A stretch of 64,000 bases of DNA, taken from contig NZ_JANADK010000001.1 of NCBI RefSeq assembly GCF_024199795.1, positions 1,054,001 to 1,118,000 on the forward strand. Reading direction: 5' to 3'. The stretch is from Bradyrhizobium sp. CCGB01. Lineage in GTDB: Bacteria; Pseudomonadota; Alphaproteobacteria; Rhizobiales; Xanthobacteraceae. Position 1 is the first letter of the stretch; each line of letters starts with the position of its first letter. Both the position numbers and the translations under genes were made by a program. Under the pieces are notes generated by a model, which was not told the origin of the DNA, did not search any database, and was given only the letters and a program-made list of their open reading frames with translations. Of this stretch, positions 26,057-35,822 are shown in pieces.

Positions 26057-26428
26057 GTCGAAAACTCAAACCTCACAATGACATCGGGCAAATGATGAAA
26101 TCAGAACGAATTTCGACTTGAAGTCTGTGAGTCCACCGAACGGTCAGCCGGGTTCACCACGATCGCGGGATGGCAGCCATGCTGTTTTCGGATGGGAATA
26201 CACTTCGGATGGAATATGGCGATTTGAGCCAGATTGCCGCGGGCAGGGGCCCAGCGTAGCCCGGATGAGCGAAGCGACATCCGGGGCCGGTCGTCCTGCC
26301 ACGTTCTCTCTTGTCATTCCGGGCTAGAGCTCCGGGCGGCCCGGGATGACGGAAGCCGTGGCTTTGCCGAACAGCGGGGCCTGCGTAAGCTGCCCGCCAC
26401 ACAAAACACCAACCATAAAGAAACGCCC
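26057..26428. other. 372-bp intergenic region
   Basis: No convincing gene. The left part (26057-26130) is AT-richer and probably holds the promoter of the minus-strand regulator. The right half contains the palindromic repeats listed at 26256-26350. The 78 bp before the lyase ATG hold no strong ribosome site (only AAAGAAA). Confidence 0.6.
26256..26350. repeat. Two adjacent palindromic repeats (type C then type B)
   Basis: GTAGCCCGGATGAGCGAAGC followed by GACATCCGGG (26256-26286) matches the start of the type C element at 44058. GTCATTCCGGG...CCCGGGATGAC (26313-26350) is a short type B hairpin related to 6903-6994. They sit side by side with a roughly 26-bp spacer. Confidence 0.75.
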
Positions 26429-27790
26429 ATGCCCGCTTTTCCCGCCTCGACTACCGTGCTCGACTCCATGTTGTTCCGCGACGCCTTCGGCACGCCCGAG
26501 ATGCGCGAGGTGTTTTCCGACGTTGCGCTGGTGGCGCGGTATGCCGAGGTCGAGGTGGCGCTGGCGAAGGCGGAGGCGACGTGCGGCGTGATCCCGCAGG
26601 AAGCCGCCGACCAGATCGCCGCACGGACCGACGTCGCCGCACTCGATTTCGACCTGCTGCGGCAGGAGACCGACATCGTCGGCTATCCGATCCTTCCCCT
26701 GGTGCATCAGATGGTGAAGCAATGCGGCGAGGCCGGCCGCTACGTGCATTGGGGCGCGACCACGCAGGACATCATGGACACAGCCGTGGTGCTGCAGCTG
26801 CGCGCCGCGCTCGCGATCGTCGAGCGTGATATCGCGGAGCTGCGCAAGATCCTCGCCAACCTCTCGAAGCGCTATCGCGACACGCCGATGGCGGGCCGCA
26901 CCCATCTCCAGCAGGCGCTGCCGGTGACGTTCGGCTACAAGGCCGCGATCTGGCTCGCGATGTTCGACCGCCATGCCGAGCGCATCGGTGAATTGAAGCC
27001 GCGCGTCCTGGTCGGCCAGTTCGCCGGCGCCGCCGGAACGCTGGCCTCGCTCGGCGACAAGGGGTTTGAGGTGCAGGAGGCGCTCTGCGCCGAGCTCAGG
27101 CTCGGCGTGCCCGCCTCGACCTGGCACGTCGCGCGCGACGGCTTTGCCGAGGCCGTGAACTTCCTGGCGCTCGTCACCGGCTCGCTCGGCAAGATCGCGC
27201 TCGACATCATGATCATGGCCTCGACCGAGTTCGCCGAGGTCTACGAGCCCTTCGTCCAGGGCCGCGGCGCATCCTCGACCATGCCGCAGAAGCGCAACCC
27301 GATTTCCTCGGAGCTGATGCTCGCGGCGTCCAAGGCGGTGCGCCAGCATGCCGGCCTGATGCTGGACGCAATGGTGCAGGATTTCGAACGCGCCACCGGG
27401 CCCTGGCATGCCGAATGGATGGCGATCCCGGAAAGCTTCGTGCTGACCGCCGGGGCGCTGCACCAGGCGAAGTTTGCGCTCGCAGGCCTCATCGTCGATG
27501 AAAAGAAGATGAACGACAATCTCGCCGTCAGCCGCGGCCTGATCGTGGCCGAAGCGGTCATGATGGGGCTGGCGCCGCAGATCGGGCGGCAGGAGGCGCA
27601 TGACGTGGTCTATGACGCCTGCCGGCTCGCCAACGAGAAAGGCCTGACGCTGGCGGACGCGCTCTCGTCCGACGCCCGCGTCTCTGCCAGAATCGACCGC
27701 GCCACTATCGATGCGCTGACTTCACCGAAAAATTACCTCGGCCTCGCGCCCGCCATGGTCGATCGGGTGCTGAAATCGGCAACGCGTTGA
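26429..27790 (+). CDS. Adenylosuccinate lyase/CMLE-family lyase
   Basis: A 453-residue cytoplasmic enzyme of the fumarase/aspartase superfamily, which acts as a homotetramer and releases fumarate or related products by beta-elimination. Motifs: HWGATTQDIMDT (about 107-118), AGRTHLQQALP with the catalytic-type His149, and the signature loop GASSTMPQKRNP (280-291). It resembles both PurB and 3-carboxy-cis,cis-muconate cycloisomerase (PcaB). No purine or pca genes are adjacent, so it is more likely a paralogue with a catabolic role. An aminopeptidase gene follows 113 bp later. Confidence 0.85.
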   Translation: MPAFPASTTVLDSMLFRDAFGTPEMREVFSDVALVARYAEVEVALAKAEATCGVIPQEAADQIAARTDVAALDFDLLRQETDIVGYPILPLVHQMVKQCGEAGRYVHWGATTQDIMDTAVVLQLRAALAIVERDIAELRKILANLSKRYRDTPMAGRTHLQQALPVTFGYKAAIWLAMFDRHAERIGELKPRVLVGQFAGAAGTLASLGDKGFEVQEALCAELRLGVPASTWHVARDGFAEAVNFLALVTGSLGKIALDIMIMASTEFAEVYEPFVQGRGASSTMPQKRNPISSELMLAASKAVRQHAGLMLDAMVQDFERATGPWHAEWMAIPESFVLTAGALHQAKFALAGLIVDEKKMNDNLAVSRGLIVAEAVMMGLAPQIGRQEAHDVVYDACRLANEKGLTLADALSSDARVSARIDRATIDALTSPKNYLGLAPAMVDRVLKSATR

Positions 27791-27826
27791 AAACCAAACT
27801 GCGTGAAACTGCGTATCTACTTCGTG

Positions 27827-27858
27827 TCGCAAGGCGCTCGCGCACTTGCGCCTTGCGA
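27827..27858. terminator. Perfect 11-bp hairpin between lyase and aminopeptidase genes
   Basis: TCGCAAGGCGC (27827-27837) pairs exactly with GCGCCTTGCGA (27848-27858) around a 10-nt loop. It lies 37 bp after the lyase stop and 45 bp before the next ATG. No T-run follows, so it could be an operon-internal mRNA structure rather than a terminator. Confidence 0.4.
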
Positions 27859-27903
27859 TGCTAGACTTAGATTGAACGTGAGACCTTCGGCAGAGGACCC
27901 CGC

Positions 27904-29160
27904 ATGACCGATCACCGCAATTCCGCCGCTCCCATCGATCCCGCGAAACTCGACCGGCTGGCCGAGGTGGCGGTGAAGGTGGGCCTGGGCTTGCGGCCGG
28001 GCCAGGATCTGCTCTTGACGGCGCCTGCGATCGCGCTGCCGCTGGTGCGGCGGATCGCCGTGCATGCCTACAAGGCCGGCGCCGGCATCGTGACGCCGAT
28101 ACTCTCCGACGAAGAGATGACGCTGGCGCGCTACCGCCACGGCCACGACAACAGCTTCGATCGCGCCGCCAACTGGCTCTACGAAGGCATGGCCAGGGCA
28201 TTCTCCGACAACACCGCGCGGCTCGCCATCGTCGGCGACAATCCGATGCTGCTGTCGGGCGAAGATCCTTCCAAGGTCGCGCGCGCCAGCAAGGCGAATT
28301 CGATGGCCTATCAGCCGGCGCTGGAAAAAATCGTCAATTTCGACACCAACTGGAACATCATCGCCTATCCGAGTCCGTCCTGGGCCAGGCAGGTATTCCC
28401 CGACGATCCCGAGGACGTTGCGATCGGCAAGCTCGCGGATGCGATCTTCGCGGCATCCCGCGTCGACCGCGAGGACGCGATGGGCAATTGGGCGAGCCAC
28501 AACGCGGTGCTGCGCGAGCGTACCAACTGGCTCAACGGCCAGCGTTTCCGCGCGCTGCAATATTCAGGTCCCGGCGTCGACCTCACCATCGGGCTTGCCG
28601 ACGGGCACGAATGGGAGGGCGGCGCCTCGCTGTCCAAGAACGGCATCAGCTGCAACGCCAACATCCCGACCGAAGAGGTTTTCACCACGCCGCATTGCCG
28701 ACGCGTCTACGGCCATGTCGTGAGCTCGAAGCCGCTGTCCTATCAGGGCACGCTGATCGACAACATCGCGGTGCGCTTCGAGGACGGCAGGATCGTCGAC
28801 GCAAAAGCCTCGCGCGGTGCGGAGGTGCTGAACAAGGTGCTCGATACCGACGAGGGCGCGCGGCGGCTCGGCGAGGTGGCGCTGGTGCCGCATTCCTCGC
28901 CGATCTCGCAGAGTGGGCTGTTGTTCTACAACACGCTGTTCGACGAGAACGCGGCCTCGCACATCGCGCTCGGCCAGTGCTATTCGAAATGCTTCATCAA
29001 CGGCGCCCAGCTGACGCCGCAGCAGATCGCCGCGCAAGGCGGCAACCAGAGCCTGATCCATATCGACTGGATGATCGGCTCGGCCGAGACCGACATCGAC
29101 GGCATCCTCGCCGACGGCAGCAAGGTCCCGGTGTTCCGCAAGGGCGAGTGGGCGAAGTAA
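27904..29160 (+). CDS. Aminopeptidase, M29 (thermophilic aminopeptidase) family
   Basis: A 418-residue cytoplasmic metallopeptidase that removes N-terminal amino acids. M29 blocks are visible: VGLGLRPGQDLLLTAPAIAL near the start, NIPTEEVFTTP (about residues 257-267, supplying a metal-binding Glu), LGEVALVPHSSPISQSGLLF and the NTLFDENAASHIALG stretch with metal ligands, then the late IHIDWMIG motif. Full length for the family. The gene follows the lyase on the same strand; a shared peptide-derived nitrogen role is only a guess. Confidence 0.92.
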   Translation: MTDHRNSAAPIDPAKLDRLAEVAVKVGLGLRPGQDLLLTAPAIALPLVRRIAVHAYKAGAGIVTPILSDEEMTLARYRHGHDNSFDRAANWLYEGMARAFSDNTARLAIVGDNPMLLSGEDPSKVARASKANSMAYQPALEKIVNFDTNWNIIAYPSPSWARQVFPDDPEDVAIGKLADAIFAASRVDREDAMGNWASHNAVLRERTNWLNGQRFRALQYSGPGVDLTIGLADGHEWEGGASLSKNGISCNANIPTEEVFTTPHCRRVYGHVVSSKPLSYQGTLIDNIAVRFEDGRIVDAKASRGAEVLNKVLDTDEGARRLGEVALVPHSSPISQSGLLFYNTLFDENAASHIALGQCYSKCFINGAQLTPQQIAAQGGNQSLIHIDWMIGSAETDIDGILADGSKVPVFRKGEWAK

Positions 29161-29173
29161 CGCGTCTTACGGC

Positions 29174-29217
29174 TATCCTTCGAGACGCCCGCCGTTGGCG
29201 GGCTCCCCAGGATGAGG
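29174..29217. repeat. Short REP-like palindrome
   Basis: TATCCTTCGAGACGCCCGCC then GTTGGCGGGCTCCCCAGGATGAG: an inner GCCCGCC/GGCGGGC stem (29187-29203) flanked by ATCCT and AGGAT. It lies between the convergent aminopeptidase gene and the gene at 29266. It is a common repeat shape in bradyrhizobia. Confidence 0.65.
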
Positions 29218-29265
29218 TCTTGCTTCGTTGTGACATCTTAGACCCTCATGGCGAGGAGACGCCGC

Positions 29266-29817
29266 TCACGCCGCCGCGTTGCGCAGCATCCGGTTGTTGT
29301 CGATGCTGAAACGGTTGAACAGCGTCGTGAACGGGCTGCCGTCGGTGGCCCGCACGATGGCGTCGGAGGCAGCGACCGCCTCGTAAAGCGCACCAACGGG
29401 ATCGTCAGCCTCGGGCAGGTCGAGGCTCCCGCGAATTTCCTCGCGGGCCTCGTTGACGTCGCCCTCGTCCTCGAGTGTCGCCTCCAGCGCATCCGCCGCG
29501 CGCCGCATCTCCGCGAGATCTCCGCCGGCGGAGAATTTGAGGATGTCGAGCCAGTAGGGGCGGGCGACGACGAGCTGGACGAACGCCTCGAAACTTTCCG
29601 CGATAATTCCGGCCCGGCCTTCCGATGAGACGTAGAGCACACTCCGCGACGGCAGCAGCACGAAGGCGCCGGAGCCGTCGCTGCCGATCTGCCGGGGGCT
29701 TTCGACGCCATCGATCGTGAACCAGGGCTCCTCGTCGGCCGCGAAGGAGACGTCGAGGCTGCCGAGCCTGGCAACGACCTCGCCTTGGGCGGTCAGAACC
29801 TCCGGGGTGAGGGGCAT
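29266..29817 (-). CDS. Hypothetical protein, possibly SMI1/KNR4 (SUKH)-like
   Basis: A 183-residue acidic cytoplasmic protein. The ATG at 29817 is chosen for AAGGAG 9 nt upstream; a GTG 24 bp earlier is the alternative. The stretch around residues 35-95 (GAFVLLPSRSVLYVSSEGRA then GIIAESFEAFVQLVV) resembles the second half of SUKH domains found in immunity proteins, but the diagnostic first half is not clear. No toxin gene is adjacent. The C-terminal half is helical and charged. Function unassigned. Confidence 0.6.
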   Translation of the reverse strand: MPLTPEVLTAQGEVVARLGSLDVSFAADEEPWFTIDGVESPRQIGSDGSGAFVLLPSRSVLYVSSEGRAGIIAESFEAFVQLVVARPYWLDILKFSAGGDLAEMRRAADALEATLEDEGDVNEAREEIRGSLDLPEADDPVGALYEAVAASDAIVRATDGSPFTTLFNRFSIDNNRMLRNAAA

Positions 29818-30054
29818 CGTATGGGCTCCTTCGATGGTCACTTTCGCGCACTTTGTCGCACCCCGGAAACGAAGGGTTCATGTGCGCGAATTTGCAGGGA
29901 AATTCGGCGTTAACCTCTTCGCACCTGCAACTTGCGGCTGATTCTCGGGGCCTGCGTAAGAAAGAATTAAAAACCGGCTACTAGCGTCCCAACATCTTTC
30001 GAAACAATCCGGGCCGAGACCCGGCCATACATATTTTATTCCCTGGGGAAGCAG

Positions 30055-30510
30055 ATGTCGCGCGCATTGATTGAAATCGGTAGCTGCAACGTGGATCTCG
30101 AGCTGCGGCCGATCGAGCCGTCCTGGATCATCGAGGGCAATCCGGTGTCGCGTTCGCACATCCTGTCCACCAGTGACGACGGCACTGCCTCGACCATCAT
30201 CTGGGCCTGCACCGAGGGGCGCTTCAACTGGTACTACGATATCGACGAGACGATCATGATCATGGAAGGATCGATCGTGCTCGAAAGCGACGGCATGCCG
30301 CCGAAGCGCTACGGCCCGGGCGACGTCATTTTCTTCCGCGATGGCGCGCATGCCAAATGGCATGTCGAAGGTCACGTCAAGAAGATCGCCTTCTGCCGCA
30401 AGACCAATCCGGTGATGATCGGCTTCCTGATCCGCGTCGTCAACAGGCTCAAGCGGATGTTCGTCTCCGCCGGCGAGCGCCGTCCCGCCTCGCTGTTGGG
30501 AGCCGGCTAG
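30055..30510 (+). CDS. Cupin-domain protein
   Basis: A 151-residue protein with one small beta-barrel cupin domain (about residues 40-115): ACTEGRFNWYYDIDETIMIM then EGSIVLESDG, the GPGDVIFF turn and AHAKWHVEGHVKKIAF. It is closest to the cupin_3 type, where a Trp-Tyr pair and a Glu replace the usual metal His-X-His. The C-terminal 30 residues are basic. No enzyme activity can be inferred. It faces the amidohydrolase gene, with which it shares a terminator. Confidence 0.82.
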   Translation: MSRALIEIGSCNVDLELRPIEPSWIIEGNPVSRSHILSTSDDGTASTIIWACTEGRFNWYYDIDETIMIMEGSIVLESDGMPPKRYGPGDVIFFRDGAHAKWHVEGHVKKIAFCRKTNPVMIGFLIRVVNRLKRMFVSAGERRPASLLGAG

Positions 30511-30555
30511 AGCTCGAACAATAACGTTTCAAGGACGCTTCCCAGCGGCCACGAC

Positions 30556-30593
30556 AGAAGAGGGGCCGGGACCAACATCCCGGCCCCTCTTCT
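30556..30593. terminator. Bidirectional hairpin terminator
   Basis: A perfect 16-bp stem AGAAGAGGGGCCGGGA/TCCCGGCCCCTCTTCT with a 6-nt loop lies between the convergent cupin (stop 30510) and amidohydrolase (stop 30613) genes. The outer arms supply pyrimidine-rich TCTTCT ends in both directions. Confidence 0.8.
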
Positions 30594-30612
30594 CGTCATG
30601 ACGCAAATCTTG

Positions 30613-31665
30613 TCACGACGGCAAATCGAGCCGGTAGACATCGGTCGCGGTCTGCGAGAACAGCGCCGTCTTCTCGGCCTCGCTCATGGGCGCCGCGATA
30701 CGCTTGAAGGCGTTGAAGATCACCTGGTAGCTGCACTGGCCCTTGTCCGGCGGGAAATTGCTCTCGAACATCGCGCGCTTCGGTCCGAACGCTTCGATGC
30801 AGGTCTCGACATAGGGCCGCCAGGCCGCAGCAAGCTCTTCGGATGACGGGGGCTTGGGCCGCAGGTGGAAATCGTAGCCGAGCAGGCACATTGCGAGGCC
30901 GCCAAGTTTCACCACGACGTTCTCGCACTTTGCGATCTCCTGGATCGACGCGCGCCACTGCGGGAACACCTCTTCGCGCCGCCCGGCAAAGCGGCCGACG
31001 CCGGCCGGACCGCCGCAATGGTCGAGTACGATTTTGGTGTCGGGAAAGGCGCGCGCGAGCTCGGTCAGCTCGCCGATCTGCGGGTGAAACAGCCAGGCAT
31101 CGAAGCTCAGATTCAGCGGCGCGAGGCAGGCAAAGCCTTTGCGGAAGGTCGGGTCCTGCAACAATGCCTTGGGCCTGTTGGCATACATGCCGGCGACGAC
31201 GGGGTCTTCGTCCCAGGCCGAGGAATGCCTGATGCCGCGGAAGCGGCCGTTGCCCGCCGCGATCTCGGCCTCCAGCACCGGCTTGGCGGCATCGCCCAGC
31301 AGCAGATTGACGTGGCTGACGATGCCGGCGCAGATCGCAGCCTTGCCGTAGCTGCCGCTTGCGCTCATGGCGGCAACGCCGTTGGCGAACTCGACTTCGC
31401 CGACCGGCCGGAAGGCCTCGGGCCCGCGCGCGCGATACATCGAACGGCAATCGACATAGACGGTGGCGATGATGTTGTGGCCGGAGGCGATGTCGGCCGC
31501 CATCTCCTCGATCAGATAGCGATGCCCGCGATTCCAGAGATGATGGTGGGGATCGACGATCGGCCGGGCCGGATCGATGATCTCCTCCTGATGTTGCGCG
31601 AGCCAGTCCTCGCGCGGCTCGACGAATAGCCCGCTCGTGTTGGCGGGCAGACTGCTTGCAGCCAT
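30613..31665 (-). CDS. Amidohydrolase family 2 protein
   Basis: A 350-residue TIM-barrel hydrolase or decarboxylase. The metal motif DPHHHLW lies near residue 40. Further barrel ligands are likely at the FRGIRHSSAW histidine and at KIVLDHCGGP, with the terminal MFESNFPPDKG aspartate region. The start at 31665 has GGGAG at good spacing; a second ATG 6 bp earlier is too close to it. Relatives hydrolyse lactones or decarboxylate aromatic acids, so the substrate remains open. No signal peptide. Confidence 0.88.
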   Translation of the reverse strand: MAASSLPANTSGLFVEPREDWLAQHQEEIIDPARPIVDPHHHLWNRGHRYLIEEMAADIASGHNIIATVYVDCRSMYRARGPEAFRPVGEVEFANGVAAMSASGSYGKAAICAGIVSHVNLLLGDAAKPVLEAEIAAGNGRFRGIRHSSAWDEDPVVAGMYANRPKALLQDPTFRKGFACLAPLNLSFDAWLFHPQIGELTELARAFPDTKIVLDHCGGPAGVGRFAGRREEVFPQWRASIQEIAKCENVVVKLGGLAMCLLGYDFHLRPKPPSSEELAAAWRPYVETCIEAFGPKRAMFESNFPPDKGQCSYQVIFNAFKRIAAPMSEAEKTALFSQTATDVYRLDLPS

Positions 31666-31778
31666 CGGCATTCGCTCCCGTTATATTTTTTGTGGTGGGA
31701 GCCTAGCACCTCATCTCTCCACGCAGCAGCGCGTGTTGCGCAACCGCACCTGTCACCGCGAGCACAGCGGCGCTATCG

Positions 31779-32300
31779 TCAGCCCTTGCGCCGCTTCGCC
31801 CTCACATCGACGACAAGGCGCCAGTCGATCGCGGTGGCAGGCTTGACCTCACCAAGCCAATGGAAGGAATCGGCTGCGATCTCCGTAAAACTCCAGCGCG
31901 TCAGGTCGCCCGCATCGGTCGTGCCTTCCTGAACGATGTCCTCGCCGCGCGGGCGGCCGGTCTGCTGGCGGAACACGCAGCGCGCAGGATCGAACCAGGA
32001 AATCCGCCACGCGGAAATGGAGGGATCGTAGACCCGCAGCGTCGTGCCGTACCAATTGCCGGCGATGGGAAAGGCGGGGCTGCCTGCCGGCCGGGGAATG
32101 ATCCAGACGTCCTGCACGGCGCGGCCCTCCAGCACCCAGCCGAAATGGATTTCGCCGGGCGTTGTGTGCCTGGTTCCATCGGGGCCGTGAGCGGTGATCT
32201 CGGCATCCCAGTCGCCGACGAAGCGGCCGTAAAGCTGGAGCGCCGCTGCGTGCTCGGGGTTCGGTCCGTCCGCGTGCAACAATCTTGCGAAGTCGGTCAT
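31779..32300 (-). CDS. Hypothetical protein, DUF1579-like beta-barrel
   Basis: A 173-residue cytoplasmic protein starting MTDFARLLHADGPNPEHAAA. A repeated pattern of alternating strands with conserved tryptophans (LYGRFVGDWDAEITAHGPDG, EIHFGWVLEGRAVQDVWIIP, STRUCTURE-like WRISWFDPARC) suggests a lipocalin/THAP4-like barrel similar to DUF1579. AGGAG precedes the ATG by 6 nt and sets the start. The tail is basic (RAKRRKG). No known reaction. Confidence 0.7.
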   Translation of the reverse strand: MTDFARLLHADGPNPEHAAALQLYGRFVGDWDAEITAHGPDGTRHTTPGEIHFGWVLEGRAVQDVWIIPRPAGSPAFPIAGNWYGTTLRVYDPSISAWRISWFDPARCVFRQQTGRPRGEDIVQEGTTDAGDLTRWSFTEIAADSFHWLGEVKPATAIDWRLVVDVRAKRRKG

Positions 32301-32365
32301 GTCGATCTCCTGTGGTACGGAAATCAGCATGAGCGAACGGCAATCGACTTGGAGAAAGTTGCGCC

Positions 32366-33178
32366 TCAGACGCCGTCGAGGATGATCACGGTCGGTTTCG
32401 CCGGCAGCATATCCCGCGACATGCGCAGGAAGCGCTCGCTGCGCCGGTCGATCTCGAACTGCTGACCGATCAGGTGCATGAATTCGTCGAGCGGGGTGGC
32501 GAAGCGGTGCATCGGCAGCACCACCGAGGCGCGCAGCCGCTTGGTGATCTCCGAGACGCCGTCGAGCGACATGGTGTAGGTGCCGTCGATCGGCACCATC
32601 ACGATGTCGAGCCGCCCGATCTGGGCAAAATGGCTGTCGTCGAGCTTGTGATGGAGATGGCCGAGATGGCCGATGCAGAGGCCGGCGACCTCGAAGATGA
32701 AGATCGAATTGCCGTCGCGGATCATGTCGGTGCCGGAATCGTCGCCGAAATAGCGGCGGATGTCGGTGGTGACGTTGCGGATGAATGTGTCGCCGATCCG
32801 TTCCGACACGATGGCGGGCTTGCCGTCCTCGCTCCAGCCATGCAGCACATGGGGAATGCGCTTGTCGGGATGTAAAGAGTAGTGCGTGCTGTGCGCCCGG
32901 TTCATGGTGACGACGTCGGGCAGCCGTCCCACCTGATAGGCGCCGCTATAATCGGTCGCGATGCGCAAGCCGCCGGGCGTGTCGATGAAGTAGGTGGAAT
33001 GGCCGGCATAGGTGATCTCGACCTCGGCGGCAGAAGCAGCCTGCCGGAATGCGACCGGCATCGCGCGTGGCGCGGCATTGGCCATCGCCAGGCATTCGCT
33101 GCGTTGAGGCTGCTGGGCGAGGGCAGGGGTGAGGATTGCGCCGAACAGCGCCAGAGCCGCCGAAACCAGTCGCCACAT
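32366..33178 (-). CDS. Exported MBL-fold hydrolase (UlaG-like)
   Basis: A 270-residue protein with a signal peptide (MWRLVSAALALFGAILTPAL then AQQP), so periplasmic. It resembles UlaG-type lactonase-like proteins: YAGHSTYFIDTPGGLRIATD opens the fold (His60), then MNRAHSTHYSLHPDKRIPHV with a divergent metal motif HSTHYSLH (96-103), the GHLGHLHHKLD block and a VLPMHRF histidine. The aspartate of the usual HxHxDH motif is replaced, as in some UlaG-like proteins. Substrate unknown. It is the last of three minus-strand enzyme genes. Confidence 0.8.
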   Translation of the reverse strand: MWRLVSAALALFGAILTPALAQQPQRSECLAMANAAPRAMPVAFRQAASAAEVEITYAGHSTYFIDTPGGLRIATDYSGAYQVGRLPDVVTMNRAHSTHYSLHPDKRIPHVLHGWSEDGKPAIVSERIGDTFIRNVTTDIRRYFGDDSGTDMIRDGNSIFIFEVAGLCIGHLGHLHHKLDDSHFAQIGRLDIVMVPIDGTYTMSLDGVSEITKRLRASVVLPMHRFATPLDEFMHLIGQQFEIDRRSERFLRMSRDMLPAKPTVIILDGV

Positions 33179-33286
33179 GAATCCGTCCCCGATGACGCCC
33201 AAGCGGAAAGTCTAGCGTGCAATGCAGCGCGAGGCCAACAGCCAGCATTCAACAGCGCGTCAGTGTCGCACCCTCATCCCCGCCTC

Positions 33287-34809
33287 TTATTGGCGCCTTG
33301 GACTGAATTTCCAGGTGATGGCAACGAGGCCGGCTGTGATCAGGCCGCTGATCAGGCCTGCGATGGGGAGAGCCAGCAGAAGTGCCGCGCTGGCGGCCCA
33401 GCCGATCGAGGAGAACGCTTCCGCGAAGGTCGCAAGTCGCGACGATGTCTGGCGGCGGCGGAATTGGCTGCGCCTTGCCTGCACGCGGAACCAGAGCTGG
33501 ATCGCGGTCGCGGACGCTGCGCTGGTGATAACGGCCCCGGCGCTGACCGCGGCCTGGAACGGCGAGGCAAAACCGAGCGCAGCAATCAACGGGCAGAAGA
33601 TGACGGCGATGGCGATCAGCACCACCTCGATCTTGGCGCGGATGACGCTGGACGGTGTCAAAGGCGCCGTCGCGACCAGATCGGGCGCGTCCTCGCCCGA
33701 GATCGTCAGCCAGGCGAGCCCGCCGGCGAGCTGTCCTGCCGCCATCACGATGACAGGTGTGATCAGCGTCAGCGCCGCGGAGCTGTCGGCAAAGTTACGC
33801 CAGAGCAGCAGCGCCGGCGGCACCAGATAGAGCAGCTGCATCAGGGTCTGCGAGATCAGCCAGGGATCGCGCCACAGCAGCATGAATTCCTTGCGCCGCA
33901 GCGCCTGTTGCCGCGATCCGCCGCGGAACGGGCGTTCCTTCGCGCGCCTGCGGCCGGAGGTGCCGTAAGCGGCGGCATCGATCGCGGTATCGGCGAAGCG
34001 GCGCGAGAAGATCGCCATCACGCTTCCGAGCAACACGAGCCCGAGCGCGAGGAGCAGCAGCAGCGCTTCGCTGTCGCCCATGGTCGCGCGCGCCGGCCAC
34101 CACCAGACGCTGTCGACATCAGGCGCGTAGGCGGCGAGGCTCTCCGAGGTCAGGATGGTGAAGCGCGACAGCGTGCCGTAGGACATGATCGCGGCGACCT
34201 GGAGCGCGATCACGAAGCCGGCTCCGATGATCGCGGCGAGGATCTGGGCTATGAGGCGTGTGCGCGCCGGGCCGATCAGGCGGAACAGCAGGATGGTGAC
34301 GGCGATCGCGATCGCCGCGGCGGAGAGGCCCATGGCGATGACGACGCCGAACGCCGCAAGCCATCGCGCGCCGCCGCCGAACACCAGCACGTCGATGAAG
34401 GGCGTCGAGAACAAGAGCGCCATCACCGTGACGGTGAGCGCGATCGCGGCGATGCGTACCGAGAACAGATTGGCCAGCGTCGCGGGCGAGGACATGATGA
34501 GGTCGAGGTCGGCGCGGGCGTAAAACACCCGCGTCACGGATTCGATCGCCTGCGACAGCATCAATGTCCAGGCGAGGAAGATCGTCGCCGAGATCACGAT
34601 CAGCGAGGATTTGTCGAGCGGCAGTTGCAGATCGGCGAAGCGGCCGATCACCGCCCAGGCGGGCACATGCAGCAGTGCGGCGAAGAAGAGCAGGCCAATG
34701 ACGGCCGCGCGCGCCCGCTTGCGCCGGCCGCCGGTCATCATGGCGAACCATTCGCGCCAGGCGAGCCGGAGCTCGTGACGGGCAAACCAGGACAGGGCGG
34801 TCGCCGAGC

Positions 34810-34813
<4 letters not shown>
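33287..34813 (-). CDS. ABC exporter permease (ABC-2-like)
   Basis: A 508-residue inner-membrane protein with about twelve hydrophobic segments in two halves separated by a basic cytoplasmic loop (RRRAKERPFRGGSRQQALRR). It resembles large bacterial ABC-2 export permeases. The start overlaps the stop of the ATPase gene by four bases (ATGA at 34810-34813), so the two are translationally coupled and form one exporter. Substrate unknown; membrane or envelope components and peptides are typical. Confidence 0.85.
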
Positions 34814-35649
<836 letters not shown>

Positions 35650-35822
35650 CCGGCTTCGACTAAAGGCAAGTCACCGTTTGTTGACAGCGTTGGACGGTTC
35701 AGGCTGAATTGGCACCGGGACAAATGACGCTAACGCGGCGAAACGACTGCGTAGCGACTGGACACAAGATGCGGCAAGGCGGTCACGAAGAACCGCTCGT
35801 TGCATCGGGAGGATGCGCGGCG

